From Flavivirga aquimarina (GTDB lineage: Bacteria > Bacteroidota > Bacteroidia > Flavobacteriales > Flavobacteriaceae), in contig NZ_JAUOEK010000184.1 in NCBI RefSeq assembly GCF_030540835.1, positions 372,001-436,000 on the forward strand: DNA of 64,000 nucleotides, written 5' to 3'. Each line of letters begins with the position of its first letter. Position 1 is the stretch's first letter. Under the pieces are notes generated by a model that saw only the letters and a list, made by a program, of their open reading frames with translations, did no database searches and had not been told where the DNA came from. A program made the position numbers and the translations under genes. Positions 25,506 through 36,027 of this stretch are shown one piece after another.

Positions 25506-28500
25506 TTAATTACCAAAATTATATCTGATAGTAAAACCGGATCGAATGGTTGTTTGTGGAAATGCCGTAGAAATAGCATATTCTGAAAACGAATAATCGA
25601 AATAAAAGAGTCCTGTTAAGTTTTTACTAAACGCATAATCTGCAGAGTATTTTATACTCCAAATAGTTTGTCCTGATGTCACTTGATTATTTTCCAGATC
25701 CAAATACCTAATTATCGTTTTATTGTCTCTAACAGATACATCTGCTTTCATATTTAAATCACTTACAACGCGCTTTCGTGGTCCAGCCAACTTAGATCGT
25801 ATTTTTAAATCTTTAATTCTATAACCCAAGCCTACAATATATTCCATGCCTAGCACCTCGGTCATTAAATTATTATCGAAACTAAGCGATAACAGCCTGT
25901 CTTTTTTCATTTCGGCTAAGATTTTAATGGAATTCTTCATTTCCATATCAAGTCTTACTAAAGGACTAAACATCTCTGTTAGGTTAATGTTACTTAGTAA
26001 GTCTTCATTTTTATAATTACCTGATTGGTCTTTAGTATTGTCTGACTGGCTATCGTAATCTAAAGTGGGGTCTATAGCTTCATAATCTAAGTTAGATTGA
26101 AACTGATTTATAGTATATGCCGAACGGTATCCATGAGTTAATGAAAAACGTTTAAAATGTTTTTTAAACCATTTAAACTTCATAAAACCTGTATATTTTA
26201 AATCCCAGTTAGGAATTGGCACATCTCTAAACGCTCCTAATTTTACACTACTGGCATCTTTACCAGAATAAGCAGCTAAAAATGCAGGTAGTAATACGGC
26301 CTGATTATTTTTTCCATAGCCTTTAGGAAAACCATCATCATCCAGATCGTTTAAATCTGCTCCATTTTTTTCGGCTAATCTTCTGGCTACTACAAGCCTG
26401 TTTGCTCTGAAATCGTCAAAAGTATCGGAAGTTATTTCATCACTTTTACTAAATGCCGTTTTTATTAATATGGTTGATATATTAAAATTACCAAAAGTAG
26501 TAGGTGTTAATGATTCGTATTCGTATTCACCAAAATTTTCATTCACTCTAAAATTCTCAGTATAATTTTCGAGATAGGCACGACTTCCTACAATATCAAT
26601 TTTTAAATCTTTTACCGGCTCTAAGCTTGCAGATATATCAAGTTGTTTTGTATTAGTTGCTGTATATTGTTGATTAAATTCGGAAAAAACAGTTAACCAA
26701 CCTCTTCTTGCAGCAAGATCTCTTACGTCACTTTGACTCCCAAATGTAAACCCTACTGTTGGTTTTAAGGTCCCTATGAAACCTGGTGTTTGTAAATACC
26801 CTGGCAAAAACGTTCCGTTATTTTCTGAATAATTTAACTGAATTCTCTTTATACTTGTTAAAATACTTACACCTGCATTTAATAGTTTAGTTACAGATTG
26901 ATTCTTAGCTTTTGGTGGTGCTTTTTTCTTTTGATTTCCTCCAGGTGGCGCACCTCTATTTGTTGTAGATCTGGATCGTACTCTTCTAATAGGTTTTTTT
27001 ACTAATCCAATGTATTTATAAAATCTATTCATATCTAAAGATGAATTGATATTATGAACATTAGCATTTTGAATAGTATTACCTAAATCGTATGTTACGC
27101 CGTCTACCTCTAAATTACCATATAAATCGGACCCTTTCTGCCATTGAAAATTACCTGTATATTGATACGTAGCGTCAATAAAACTAAATGTTGGAATTTT
27201 ATTAATTGGCAACTGGTAAGTAATTCCTAAATTTTGTGTTTGGCTATTAGGGTCGCCAAAATCTAAAAACCCATCCCAAACATCCAATGTTGAATCTTGT
27301 TCTCCATTAATAAATGTTAAATCTTGTTCTCCATTAATAATATTATCTTTAAAATAATTACGAACGATATTATTATTGGCTGCTGTAAAGTTTAATTGTA
27401 ATGATTTTGTTAAATTGTAATTAATAGTATATTGAAAATCGAATGTATAGTTTCTTCTAAATAATTCTTCTATACTAATGTTCGATCCTCCAAGATCAAC
27501 CTCTCTAAACTTTTGCTTATTAAACTGTCTATTTATATCTGTGTTAACGGTAAAACTTGTTGGTAATAAATTAACATTAAAATCTTTTAAGATTTTCCAG
27601 TACTTTCCTCTAAATAGTGAGTCATTTTTCTTAAAAGGTTCTACTGTAATCGGGTTAAAATTAAAGGCATAATTTGCTCCAACTCTAACGGTTTTGTCAA
27701 CAGAATTTTCAATTTCAAAATCCCTATGTTCTACTTTGTTAAATGAATAATTTAAAGTTAAATTCTCCACATCGTAAAAACGAGGTGTGGCGTCTGTTGT
27801 TCTAGTTTTTCTAACACCTATAAAATTGATGCTTTTTCTTTTGGTATAATCTTCAGACTGTTCTCTTATCTGGTCTTTATCTGCTTGTGTATCTGCAGCG
27901 GCTATTCTGGAGTCTAACGTTAAATCTTCGTAAAACTGATCGTATTTGGGCGTGACAAGTTCCTCGCTTTGAGCGTAATTAAAAGGAATTTGAACACCCC
28001 ATTTTTTTGGTAATAATTGCCCAACATTAACATTGGTTACTACATCGTATTGTTGCACATCTTCTAAACTACGCTGGCTTGGCCCTTGTTCTATACCACC
28101 AAAACCGGAAGTACTTTTGCTTCCTGTAGCACTTATATTCGCAAAATCTGCAATATTAGTATCTACACTTAGTACGGCTGCCCAACCACCTTCGTTATCT
28201 AAGTCTGATAAGCGAAGTTCGTTAAACCAAACTTGTGAACACACATTACCTGTATGTGCATTTTTCACCCCAACCATGAGGGTTCTAACATCTCCAAAAT
28301 TAGGATTCCCTTTTATACCTACACGATGTTGACTGGTAACATATCCTGTAAACGGATTGGCAACCTCTACAATATTATCATTAACAACATCGTAATATCT
28401 TGCGTCTCCGTTTGGCAAAGGCCCATCGGAAATATATTGGGATTTTACTTGGCCTAAAACACTTAATGGTAAATTAATTTCATTTTCTTCTGGCCATATT

Positions 28501-31500
28501 TCTTCCGCGGTTCTAGAATTTTTTAGGGATTTCCGTAAAGGGATTTCAATTTGATAATAGTTATCTGTAAAATCATTCCCCATCCTAATAAAACCGACAA
28601 GCCCCTCGTCATCGGGAAAGCCACCACCTTCTTCCTCTGCATGAATAAACATTCTTAAGCGTTTATACTGGCGCATGTCTATATCAACATTTTTGTAAAC
28701 ACCTCTGGAATCTTCTGGTTCTAAATCGCATACGTTCACCACTAAAGACTGCTCATTTTGCTGTACAACCGTATTGTTGTTAAATAACTCTTCCGGTTCT
28801 ATCCCTGGTGGTATTTCATAACTTCCTTCGTTTTCTAGTGTACCAATAACTCCTAAAGTAAATTCTGTATCATCATTATCATTATTTGCTTCATCATCCA
28901 GAGGTTGTCCATAACGTCTCCAATCACTTCTAACTAAATCTAAGGTACCGAAACGAAATACTGTAGGTTCGTCAAAGTCTTTTAAATAAATTCTGGCAAA
29001 TCTAATAGATCTTAAATCACTAATATTTCCAAAAGGTACTGCATGGCTCCCTTCTACGGGAATTCTAAAAAGATACCATTTGGGATTTCTGTCACCAGAC
29101 GTAGTTTCCCCATTAGGGAATGTTCTTGATTCTGTGTTTTTAAAATCAACAATAAACGGGTTTGTATCTACATTTAAACTTGCTGGTGTTATCTCTAATT
29201 CATATTCAAAATAACTATCAATCGTATTCATGGTGTTATCACGATTAATATCCTCTACATCCGGCTGTGTATTAGCAGCTCTATCTGTGTCTGTAAATGT
29301 ATCTGGAGTATTTCCTTCTACACCGTTGTATTTTTTATAACGCTCAAATATATCTCCTTCTGTATTTAAGAAATAAGCATAATTATCATTTGCAGGATCT
29401 TCTAACCCTCTAAATGGATCATATATTGCATTTAATATCGGATCACTTGTAAGCGGAGTTTCTTCGCTATCGTCATACCCATCATAACCAACATCTTGAT
29501 TTGTTCGTTCTTCACCTGTAGTGTCAAATGCATAAATTAAAGATTGGTTTTGTGGCACTACGGTTCCCCAAAATGTTGTCGTCGGTAATAAATCTATATT
29601 TCCATCTTTTGGCAATCCATTTTCGTAAAGTTTACGTCCATCCTTGATAATATCTTCTGAAATATTACCTAAATTAAACACTAACTTTCCTCCTTCGGGA
29701 ATATTAGTATTTTCTTGAAATGGATCTTGTAACCAAAACTCAATATACTCCACATTTTGTTGTTCAAAATCTGTAGAAGTTAGCTGGCGTGTGATACCTG
29801 CCCAACTCTCTTCAGGATTATCTAAAATACCATCGGCTGCTGAAGCTTCATAATTATAAGGACCTCTTTCTTCTGGATAATATGCTAAATCTAGTGTAAA
29901 TAGCACCGAGTTTTGTCCTTGAACTAAATCTCTGTCCGGAAAAAGCTCATTTATAAATACACGACTGGTGTACAAACTTGACATATCGTCATCTGTTACG
30001 TCACTAGGACGTTGACCCGTATAAAAAATAGGATCTATACTATACCAGTTAAGTAATGCTCTTTGATAACCGTTTTGAATCCCATTGTCATCTTCATTTA
30101 GATTGCTTGGAACACCCAATTCTAAAGGTCTACTAGATAAAAACCATGACTGTTGAGACTTTAAGTCAATGCCATTTTGCGAACCTTCAAAATCATCAAC
30201 ATAAGATGTCGCTTCGCCATTAAGGTTTGTCCCTTTTGGTGCTCCTGGTGCTAAATATGCAAACTCTCCTCTTAAAGACAAATTGGATTCTACATCTGTA
30301 TCTATATTTGGTAATTTATTTGCCAATCGGGTTAAAAATGGCACTTTAGTAGCGTAATTACCATTAAATCCGAAAATAGTATTGTTTATGGGTTCTGTCC
30401 CATAATTTGCTTTTTGTGTTATAGGTCTTTCATTAAGGTTTAAGAGGGTAGCTCCTAACAAAAAATTCTCATTAAACTTATGTTCTACATTTATTCCTGT
30501 GAAACGCCTTGTTTGCTGACCAAAAACAGCATTGTTTTCGGTAGATACTTCAATAGGTGTATTGGATGCTTTTAAAGCTTCGTCTAAAATTTGAACACGT
30601 CCTAATTGATAATTTACAGTATAATCGATTCCTTCTACTAAAACACGCCCTCCGGCTGTCACTCTAACAGAACCTCTAGGCACATTAAAAGACCCTATAG
30701 CTATACCATCGCCTCCTGTAGATTTATAACTCCCCTTTAACTTGAACTTATTTTTTTCTACTGCTTCTAAAGCTGCGGTCTTTGTATTTTTATAAAGTTC
30801 ATCGTATACATATTTATTTTGATCATCGTTATATGTAGCATTATTATCATAATCTCCACCTCCCAAAACATTAAAAAGATATTCCCCAAAAGGTTCTGCA
30901 CTGGTAAAGACTATTCTTCCATTTTCGGGGATCACCGTTATTCCCGAATAAAAATCAAAAAAACCATCGCCTCCTATCTGTGGATCATTATTAAAATTGA
31001 GTTTGTCTAAATTAAACACTCTTAATAAAGGCACATTTTGTATTAAATTTTCTTCTGGTGTACTTGCAGTAATTGGGTTCCCATTTATATCGAAATCAAA
31101 ACTAGCACCTACCGGCGTTATGAAATTTAAAGGCGATGCTTCGTTATAAAAGATATTAAGTTTAAAATCATCTGCAGTCAAATTGTAAGCTCCAGTCTCG
31201 TAGATGTTCTTCATCATTAAATTCCAAACTGGTTGATCTACATTGGTAATACTACTTTTTAATAATTTTAAAACTAAATTGGTATTGACAACTTGTGTAA
31301 CTTCTCCTGAGGTATTAGTAGTTACATCGGTAGCATCTACACCATCATTTGCAAATTCCCCTACTTGGTATACTTGTCCGCCCAGAGTATACTGAAAGGC
31401 CACTGCTAAAACCTCATCGTTATTTAATCGCTGATTTAACGATATATATCCTAACTCTGAATTTAAAGTATATTCTTGACCTTCTGTTAATTTTCTGGCG

Positions 31501-32825
31501 TTTTCCAGCTTTGCATAATCAAACCCTTCTGTAACACCTGATACTGTTATTCCAGATGCTACGGTAGCAACATCTCTAATAGCATCTGTAAGTTGTGATC
31601 CAACGCCTCCAATATTGGTTGGATCAAACCCATTATTAACGTTATTAGGCAAGGCTCCCGGTGCTAGTATATTAACAGCTGAACCTACTTTATCTGGGTC
31701 GTTACTAGATTCTCCTAAATCTTGAAGTGCGACAATGTTTCTAACATTTTCGGTTCTATTACTTCTATTAGTCATCCAAACTTCTAGCCTTGTAATTTGT
31801 AATCCTTTATTATTTTTAAACGGATAATTTTCTAAGGCTGTATCATAGTTATCTCTAAAATACTGTGCTATAAAGAAGTGTCTATTTTCATCGTAGTCTC
31901 TTATGAAAAAATCGAATTCTTCTACGGTACCTCCACCTTGGGCAACCACTGTATTAGATTGTGATTTTTGTTCGGAAAACACGCCCGTTACAGTGGTTTT
32001 CCCAAACTGTAATTGTGCTTTTACACCAAATAAACTTTGCGCCCCTGTAATTAATGAGCTATTTAAAGGCATACTTACATTACCTACTTCAATTTTTTGA
32101 ATAATATCGTCTTCTGTAGGGGTATATTCTAATTTAATAAGGTTTTGAAAGTCGAAAGTCGATTGGGTATCATAATGAGCTGTTATCTGCAAACGCGTTC
32201 CTACTTTTCCTAAAAGACTTAAACTAATTCGCTGATCAAAATCGAATGTAAAGTTGCTCCTATTTCTAGGTGAAAATGATGGATTGTCTTGTTTTGAAAA
32301 CAATACTCCTAAATCCATTTCTACAGACCCTTGTGGAATAACCTCAATGGTATCACCTCCAAAAATACTTTCAAATAAACCTGATTTTACATAAAACTCT
32401 GGTAATAGGTTTTTTTGTTCGTCTTTGGAATCTCCTTTTTTACCATCAAAGGCATTAATTTTTTCTTTATAATAAGATCGTAAACTTTCTTTTGCTACTA
32501 AAGCATAATATTCTTTAGGTGTTAATATAACAGGGTATTTTATATTAAAGCTTCCTATTTTTTCGGTATAAATATATCTGTTTGTAACTGGATCGTATGT
32601 GTATTTAGATTCAACACTGTTAGGGTTAGGTGTTTTTAAACTTCCTAAATTATACCCTGTTTTAACCGAATCTTGAGCAGCAGGCTGTTGAGACCATGAT
32701 ACTGCTGAGTAAAATAGTATAAAAATTAAAAAGACACTTCGCCTTATTTTGGCTGCCTTAAGCACTGGTCTCTCAGTATGACAATTTTTAACCGATTTAT
32801 AAAATTTAAAGTTAGTTTTATTCAA
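25506..32825 (-). CDS. sprA: T9SS outer-membrane translocon protein SprA
   Basis: This 2439-residue protein has a signal peptide (KIRRSVFLIFILF...SWSQ, about residues 27-46) followed by a very large predominantly beta protein ending in TIRSGFTIRYNFGN. Size, aromatic-rich barrel segments and context (ruvA upstream, gcvH downstream) identify SprA (Sov in Porphyromonas), the 36-strand barrel through which T9SS substrates cross the outer membrane. It is required for gliding and for export of the LRR, Calx-beta and type B proteins encoded here. The frame opens with TTG at 32825, and a GTG at 32765 is an alternative. No ATG precedes the signal peptide. Codons around 32758-32783 overlap a repeat-like sequence (see findings). 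It starts 6 bases after the ruvA stop. Confidence 0.93.
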   Translation of the reverse strand: MNKTNFKFYKSVKNCHTERPVLKAAKIRRSVFLIFILFYSAVSWSQQPAAQDSVKTGYNLGSLKTPNPNSVESKYTYDPVTNRYIYTEKIGSFNIKYPVILTPKEYYALVAKESLRSYYKEKINAFDGKKGDSKDEQKNLLPEFYVKSGLFESIFGGDTIEVIPQGSVEMDLGVLFSKQDNPSFSPRNRSNFTFDFDQRISLSLLGKVGTRLQITAHYDTQSTFDFQNLIKLEYTPTEDDIIQKIEVGNVSMPLNSSLITGAQSLFGVKAQLQFGKTTVTGVFSEQKSQSNTVVAQGGGTVEEFDFFIRDYDENRHFFIAQYFRDNYDTALENYPFKNNKGLQITRLEVWMTNRSNRTENVRNIVALQDLGESSNDPDKVGSAVNILAPGALPNNVNNGFDPTNIGGVGSQLTDAIRDVATVASGITVSGVTEGFDYAKLENARKLTEGQEYTLNSELGYISLNQRLNNDEVLAVAFQYTLGGQVYQVGEFANDGVDATDVTTNTSGEVTQVVNTNLVLKLLKSSITNVDQPVWNLMMKNIYETGAYNLTADDFKLNIFYNEASPLNFITPVGASFDFDINGNPITASTPEENLIQNVPLLRVFNLDKLNFNNDPQIGGDGFFDFYSGITVIPENGRIVFTSAEPFGEYLFNVLGGGDYDNNATYNDDQNKYVYDELYKNTKTAALEAVEKNKFKLKGSYKSTGGDGIAIGSFNVPRGSVRVTAGGRVLVEGIDYTVNYQLGRVQILDEALKASNTPIEVSTENNAVFGQQTRRFTGINVEHKFNENFLLGATLLNLNERPITQKANYGTEPINNTIFGFNGNYATKVPFLTRLANKLPNIDTDVESNLSLRGEFAYLAPGAPKGTNLNGEATSYVDDFEGSQNGIDLKSQQSWFLSSRPLELGVPSNLNEDDNGIQNGYQRALLNWYSIDPIFYTGQRPSDVTDDDMSSLYTSRVFINELFPDRDLVQGQNSVLFTLDLAYYPEERGPYNYEASAADGILDNPEESWAGITRQLTSTDFEQQNVEYIEFWLQDPFQENTNIPEGGKLVFNLGNISEDIIKDGRKLYENGLPKDGNIDLLPTTTFWGTVVPQNQSLIYAFDTTGEERTNQDVGYDGYDDSEETPLTSDPILNAIYDPFRGLEDPANDNYAYFLNTEGDIFERYKKYNGVEGNTPDTFTDTDRAANTQPDVEDINRDNTMNTIDSYFEYELEITPASLNVDTNPFIVDFKNTESRTFPNGETTSGDRNPKWYLFRIPVEGSHAVPFGNISDLRSIRFARIYLKDFDEPTVFRFGTLDLVRSDWRRYGQPLDDEANNDNDDTEFTLGVIGTLENEGSYEIPPGIEPEELFNNNTVVQQNEQSLVVNVCDLEPEDSRGVYKNVDIDMRQYKRLRMFIHAEEEGGGFPDDEGLVGFIRMGNDFTDNYYQIEIPLRKSLKNSRTAEEIWPEENEINLPLSVLGQVKSQYISDGPLPNGDARYYDVVNDNIVEVANPFTGYVTSQHRVGIKGNPNFGDVRTLMVGVKNAHTGNVCSQVWFNELRLSDLDNEGGWAAVLSVDTNIADFANISATGSKSTSGFGGIEQGPSQRSLEDVQQYDVVTNVNVGQLLPKKWGVQIPFNYAQSEELVTPKYDQFYEDLTLDSRIAAADTQADKDQIREQSEDYTKRKSINFIGVRKTRTTDATPRFYDVENLTLNYSFNKVEHRDFEIENSVDKTVRVGANYAFNFNPITVEPFKKNDSLFRGKYWKILKDFNVNLLPTSFTVNTDINRQFNKQKFREVDLGGSNISIEELFRRNYTFDFQYTINYNLTKSLQLNFTAANNNIVRNYFKDNIINGEQDLTFINGEQDSTLDVWDGFLDFGDPNSQTQNLGITYQLPINKIPTFSFIDATYQYTGNFQWQKGSDLYGNLEVDGVTYDLGNTIQNANVHNINSSLDMNRFYKYIGLVKKPIRRVRSRSTTNRGAPPGGNQKKKAPPKAKNQSVTKLLNAGVSILTSIKRIQLNYSENNGTFLPGYLQTPGFIGTLKPTVGFTFGSQSDVRDLAARRGWLTVFSEFNQQYTATNTKQLDISASLEPVKDLKIDIVGSRAYLENYTENFRVNENFGEYEYESLTPTTFGNFNISTILIKTAFSKSDEITSDTFDDFRANRLVVARRLAEKNGADLNDLDDDGFPKGYGKNNQAVLLPAFLAAYSGKDASSVKLGAFRDVPIPNWDLKYTGFMKFKWFKKHFKRFSLTHGYRSAYTINQFQSNLDYEAIDPTLDYDSQSDNTKDQSGNYKNEDLLSNINLTEMFSPLVRLDMEMKNSIKILAEMKKDRLLSLSFDNNLMTEVLGMEYIVGLGYRIKDLKIRSKLAGPRKRVVSDLNMKADVSVRDNKTIIRYLDLENNQVTSGQTIWSIKYSADYAFSKNLTGLFYFDYSFSEYAISTAFPQTTIRSGFTIRYNFGN
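32758..32783. repeat. Degenerate dispersed-repeat fragment within the 5' end of sprA
   Basis: TAAGCACT and CTCAGTATGACA are joined by 5 bases. Both halves match the two ends of the repeat arm at 38636-38666 read on the opposite strand (TAAGCACT ... CTCAGTGTGACA with 9 bases between). It encodes CHTERPVLK, just before the SprA signal peptide. Confidence 0.4.
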
Positions 32826-32831
32826 AATCTA

Positions 32832-33413
32832 TTATAAATTTTTTAAAGCTTGTTTGATAATAGCTTCCACATTGGCATCGGGTTGGGTCATTATGATTTT
32901 ATCCACAACACGTTCTGCCTGTTTCTTTACAAAACCAAGCACTTCTAAAGCAGATAACGCTTCATCTTTATTGGTATTGCCTTGAGAAACGGAAACTTCA
33001 TCAATATCATAAATTTTTAAGATCTTATCTTTTAAATCTATAATAACACGCTGTGCTGTTTTTGCTCCAATGCCTTTTATAGATTGAATTAAAGCAACAT
33101 CACCTGAAGCTATCCCTTCTCTTACTTGTTTTGGTGTTAATGATGATAGCATGGTACGTGCTATACTGGCTCCAATGCCACTTACTGATATTAGAAGTCT
33201 AAAAATTTCTCTTTCTGCTATTGACGAAAACCCATAGAGTGTATGCGAATCTTCTTTAACTTGAAGATGTGTAAATAGCTTTAAATTCTCATGGTTCGGA
33301 ATTTGAGAAAAGGTATGCAATGAAATATTTAACAAATAGCCTACTCCATTACATTCTATAACAACATGTGTTGGATTTTTTTCAGTAAGTTTCCCTTGAA
33401 TATGTGTTATCAT
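32832..33413 (-). CDS. ruvA: Holliday junction branch migration protein RuvA
   Basis: This 193-residue protein has an N-terminal OB domain (MITHIQGKLTEKNPTHVVIECNGVGYLLNISLHT), tandem helix-hairpin-helix motifs (LISVSGIGASIARTML, IQSIKGIGAKTAQRVIIDL) and a C-terminal domain III (DEALSALEVLGFVKKQAERVV). RuvA tetramers bind four-way junctions and recruit the RuvB motor, which is encoded separately at 40556-41578 rather than as a ruvAB operon. It lies between maeB and sprA, with 6 bases to sprA, so co-transcription with sprA is likely. Confidence 0.96.
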   Translation of the reverse strand: MITHIQGKLTEKNPTHVVIECNGVGYLLNISLHTFSQIPNHENLKLFTHLQVKEDSHTLYGFSSIAEREIFRLLISVSGIGASIARTMLSSLTPKQVREGIASGDVALIQSIKGIGAKTAQRVIIDLKDKILKIYDIDEVSVSQGNTNKDEALSALEVLGFVKKQAERVVDKIIMTQPDANVEAIIKQALKNL

Positions 33414-33462
33414 GTATATTGTTCGTTAACCGACCAAATGTAATAAATTTATTCTCACAAAA

Positions 33463-35760
33463 TCACTTCCTGTTAGCTTTTTCTAACTCCCACTTTTCTT
33501 TATGTTGAGCATCTATAACAGCTATGGCTGTCATATTTACAATTTCATCAACACTAGCTCCTAATTGTAGAATGTGTACCGGCTTTTTCATACCCATCAT
33601 AATTGGCCCAATAGAATCTGCTTCATTCAATTCTTTCAATAATTTATAAGTGATATTTGCCGAATCCAGATTTGGAAAAATTAAGGCATTTACTTTTTTT
33701 CCGACCAGCTTTGAAAATGGAAACTTTTCTCGAAGCATATCATCATTTAGAGCAAAATCTGTTTGTAATTCACCATCGACATTCATATCTGGGAAATGAC
33801 GGTGTAAATACGATATCGCCTCTCGAATCTTGGATGCTTTTTCGTGGTCTGAAGATCCGAAATTAGAATAGGACACCATCGCTAGTACAGGGTCTAAACC
33901 AAACATCTTAATAACTTTAGACGTCATTTGAGTAATTTTGGCTAAATCTTTTGCACTGGGATTAATATTTATTGAGGTATCGCTTAAAAACAAAGGCCCT
34001 CTTTTTGTCATCATTAAATTGGTAGTCGCTACACGGGTAACACCATGCACCATTCCTATAAGTTCCAGCATGGGTTTTACTACTGTTGGGTAATTACGGG
34101 AATATCCAGAAATAAGTGCATCTGCATCCCCTTCGTTAACCATCATAGCAGCAAAATAATTACGTTCTCTCATTAAACGTTGTGCGGAATAATACGTAAC
34201 GCCTCTTCGTTTACGTTGCTCCCAATATACTTTAGCGTATTTATTTTTACGGGGGTTCTCTTCTTCTGTTTTGGGGTCGATAATAGGGATATCGGCATCA
34301 AACTCAATGTCTTCCATGAGTTTTTCTATGGTTTCTTTTCTACCTAATAGAATGGGATGCGCTATGCCTTCTTCATAAACTATTTGAGCTGCTTTTAAAA
34401 CATCCAGTTGGTCTGCTTCTGCAAACACAACTCGTTTCGGATTTAGCTTGGCTCTATTAAGAAGTAACCTCACCAATTTGTTATCTGAGCCTAAGCGTTC
34501 TAACAATATATCTTTATATTTTTCCCAATCGGTAATAGGTTGTCTGGCTATACCACTATCTATAGCTGCTTTAGCTACAGCGGGTGGGACTTCGGCGATT
34601 AATCGGGGGTCAAAAGGTTTTGGTATAATGTAATTTTTACCAAATGTGAGTCGCGTTTCTCCATAGGCTATATTTACCTGTTCGGGAACTGGTTCTTTGG
34701 CCAATCTTGCTAATGCTTTAACAGCTGCCATTTTCATAGCTTCGTTTATTTTTGTAGCACGAACGTCTAAAGCACCTCTAAATATAAATGGAAATCCTAA
34801 TACGTTATTTACTTGATTAGGGTGATCGCTACGACCTGTTGCCATTATAATATCTTTACGTGTGGCAACGGCAAGATCGTATTTTATTTCCGGGTCTGGG
34901 TTGGCCATAGCAAACACGATTGGATTTTTTGCCATAGCTAATAACATCTCTGGTGTTACTATATTTGCCATTGAAAGTCCAATAAAAACATCGGCATCTT
35001 TCATAGCTTCATCTAAAGTATCTATTTTTCTATGGGTGGCAAATTCTGCTTTTTCATTTGTAAGGTTCTCTCTATCATTTCTTATTACTCCCTTACTATC
35101 TAACATCACCATATTTTCTCGTTTAGCACCACATGCTTGGTATAAACGTGAACAAGAAATAGCAGCAGCCCCTGCTCCACTTATTACTATTTTAACTTTT
35201 TCAAGTTTCTTTTCTGCCAGTTCTACGGCGTTTAACAGGGCAGCAGCCGAAATGATAGCTGTACCATGTTGATCGTCATGCATGACAGGAATATCAAGCT
35301 CTTCTTTAAGACGCTTTTCTATTTCGAAAGCTTCCGGTGCTTTAATATCTTCTAAATTGATACCGCCAAAAGTGGGCGCAATCATTTTAACTGTTTGAAT
35401 AAACTCGTCAACATTTTCGGTTCCCACTTCAATATCGAATACATCTATATCGGCAAAAATCTTGAATAGCAATCCTTTTCCTTCCATGACCGGCTTTGAC
35501 GCTTCGGGACCAATATTTCCTAGACCTAAAACCGCTGTTCCATTAGAAATTACAGCTACCAGATTTCCTTTTGCAGTATATCTATAAGCGTTTTCTTTGT
35601 TTTTCTCGATTTCTAAACAAGGCTCTGCCACACCAGGCGAATAGGCTAAAGACAAATCTCTTTGACTTGCATATTTTTTAGTTGGAACTACTTTTATTTT
35701 TCCCGGGGTTGGTTTTGCGTGATATATAAGGGCCTCTCTTCGCTTACTTTCTTCGCTCAT
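33463..35760 (-). CDS. maeB: NADP-dependent malic enzyme with phosphotransacetylase-like C-terminal domain
   Basis: This 765-residue two-domain protein resembles E. coli MaeB. The malic domain occupies about residues 1-430, with [52 protein letters not shown] and the dinucleotide-binding [13 protein letters not shown]. Residues about 435-755 resemble phosphate acetyltransferase ([49 protein letters not shown]), which in MaeB is regulatory and binds acetyl-CoA. It decarboxylates malate to pyruvate and makes NADPH. A -7-like TATCTTTG lies on the minus strand at 35837-35830. The ruvA start is 49 bases beyond its 3' end. Confidence 0.95.
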   Translation of the reverse strand: MSEESKRREALIYHAKPTPGKIKVVPTKKYASQRDLSLAYSPGVAEPCLEIEKNKENAYRYTAKGNLVAVISNGTAVLGLGNIGPEASKPVMEGKGLLFKIFADIDVFDIEVGTENVDEFIQTVKMIAPTFGGINLEDIKAPEAFEIEKRLKEELDIPVMHDDQHGTAIISAAALLNAVELAEKKLEKVKIVISGAGAAAISCSRLYQACGAKRENMVMLDSKGVIRNDRENLTNEKAEFATHRKIDTLDEAMKDADVFIGLSMANIVTPEMLLAMAKNPIVFAMANPDPEIKYDLAVATRKDIIMATGRSDHPNQVNNVLGFPFIFRGALDVRATKINEAMKMAAVKALARLAKEPVPEQVNIAYGETRLTFGKNYIIPKPFDPRLIAEVPPAVAKAAIDSGIARQPITDWEKYKDILLERLGSDNKLVRLLLNRAKLNPKRVVFAEADQLDVLKAAQIVYEEGIAHPILLGRKETIEKLMEDIEFDADIPIIDPKTEEENPRKNKYAKVYWEQRKRRGVTYYSAQRLMRERNYFAAMMVNEGDADALISGYSRNYPTVVKPMLELIGMVHGVTRVATTNLMMTKRGPLFLSDTSININPSAKDLAKITQMTSKVIKMFGLDPVLAMVSYSNFGSSDHEKASKIREAISYLHRHFPDMNVDGELQTDFALNDDMLREKFPFSKLVGKKVNALIFPNLDSANITYKLLKELNEADSIGPIMMGMKKPVHILQLGASVDEIVNMTAIAVIDAQHKEKWELEKANRK

Positions 35761-35829
35761 AATTACTTATCTTATTTTGTATATTTTAATCTAAACCACA
35801 CAACACAATGCGTTGAAATAATTAAGGAT

Positions 35830-35837
35830 CAAAGATA
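35830..35837 (-). promoter_or_regulatory. Candidate -7 promoter element of maeB
   Basis: TATCTTTG on the minus strand, about 70 bases before the maeB ATG, fits TAnnTTTG. No TTG stands at the expected -33 spacing, so support is partial. In the rest of the 267-base gap to the DASS transporter gene I see only AT-rich sequence. Confidence 0.4.
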
Positions 35838-36027
35838 AACTTTCTTCTTTTATGATAATAAGATTTAATATGCATATCTAAACGCCTTATATTAAAATAC
35901 TTGAAATCACAAAAATCTGCCTTTTTATTATTTAACAGGCTTTATTAAATTTATATCAACGACTATTATCTTAGTAATTTAGAAATTATCGCCATAAAAT
36001 AAGAGGTGTTTTTTTGATTAATTTGAA

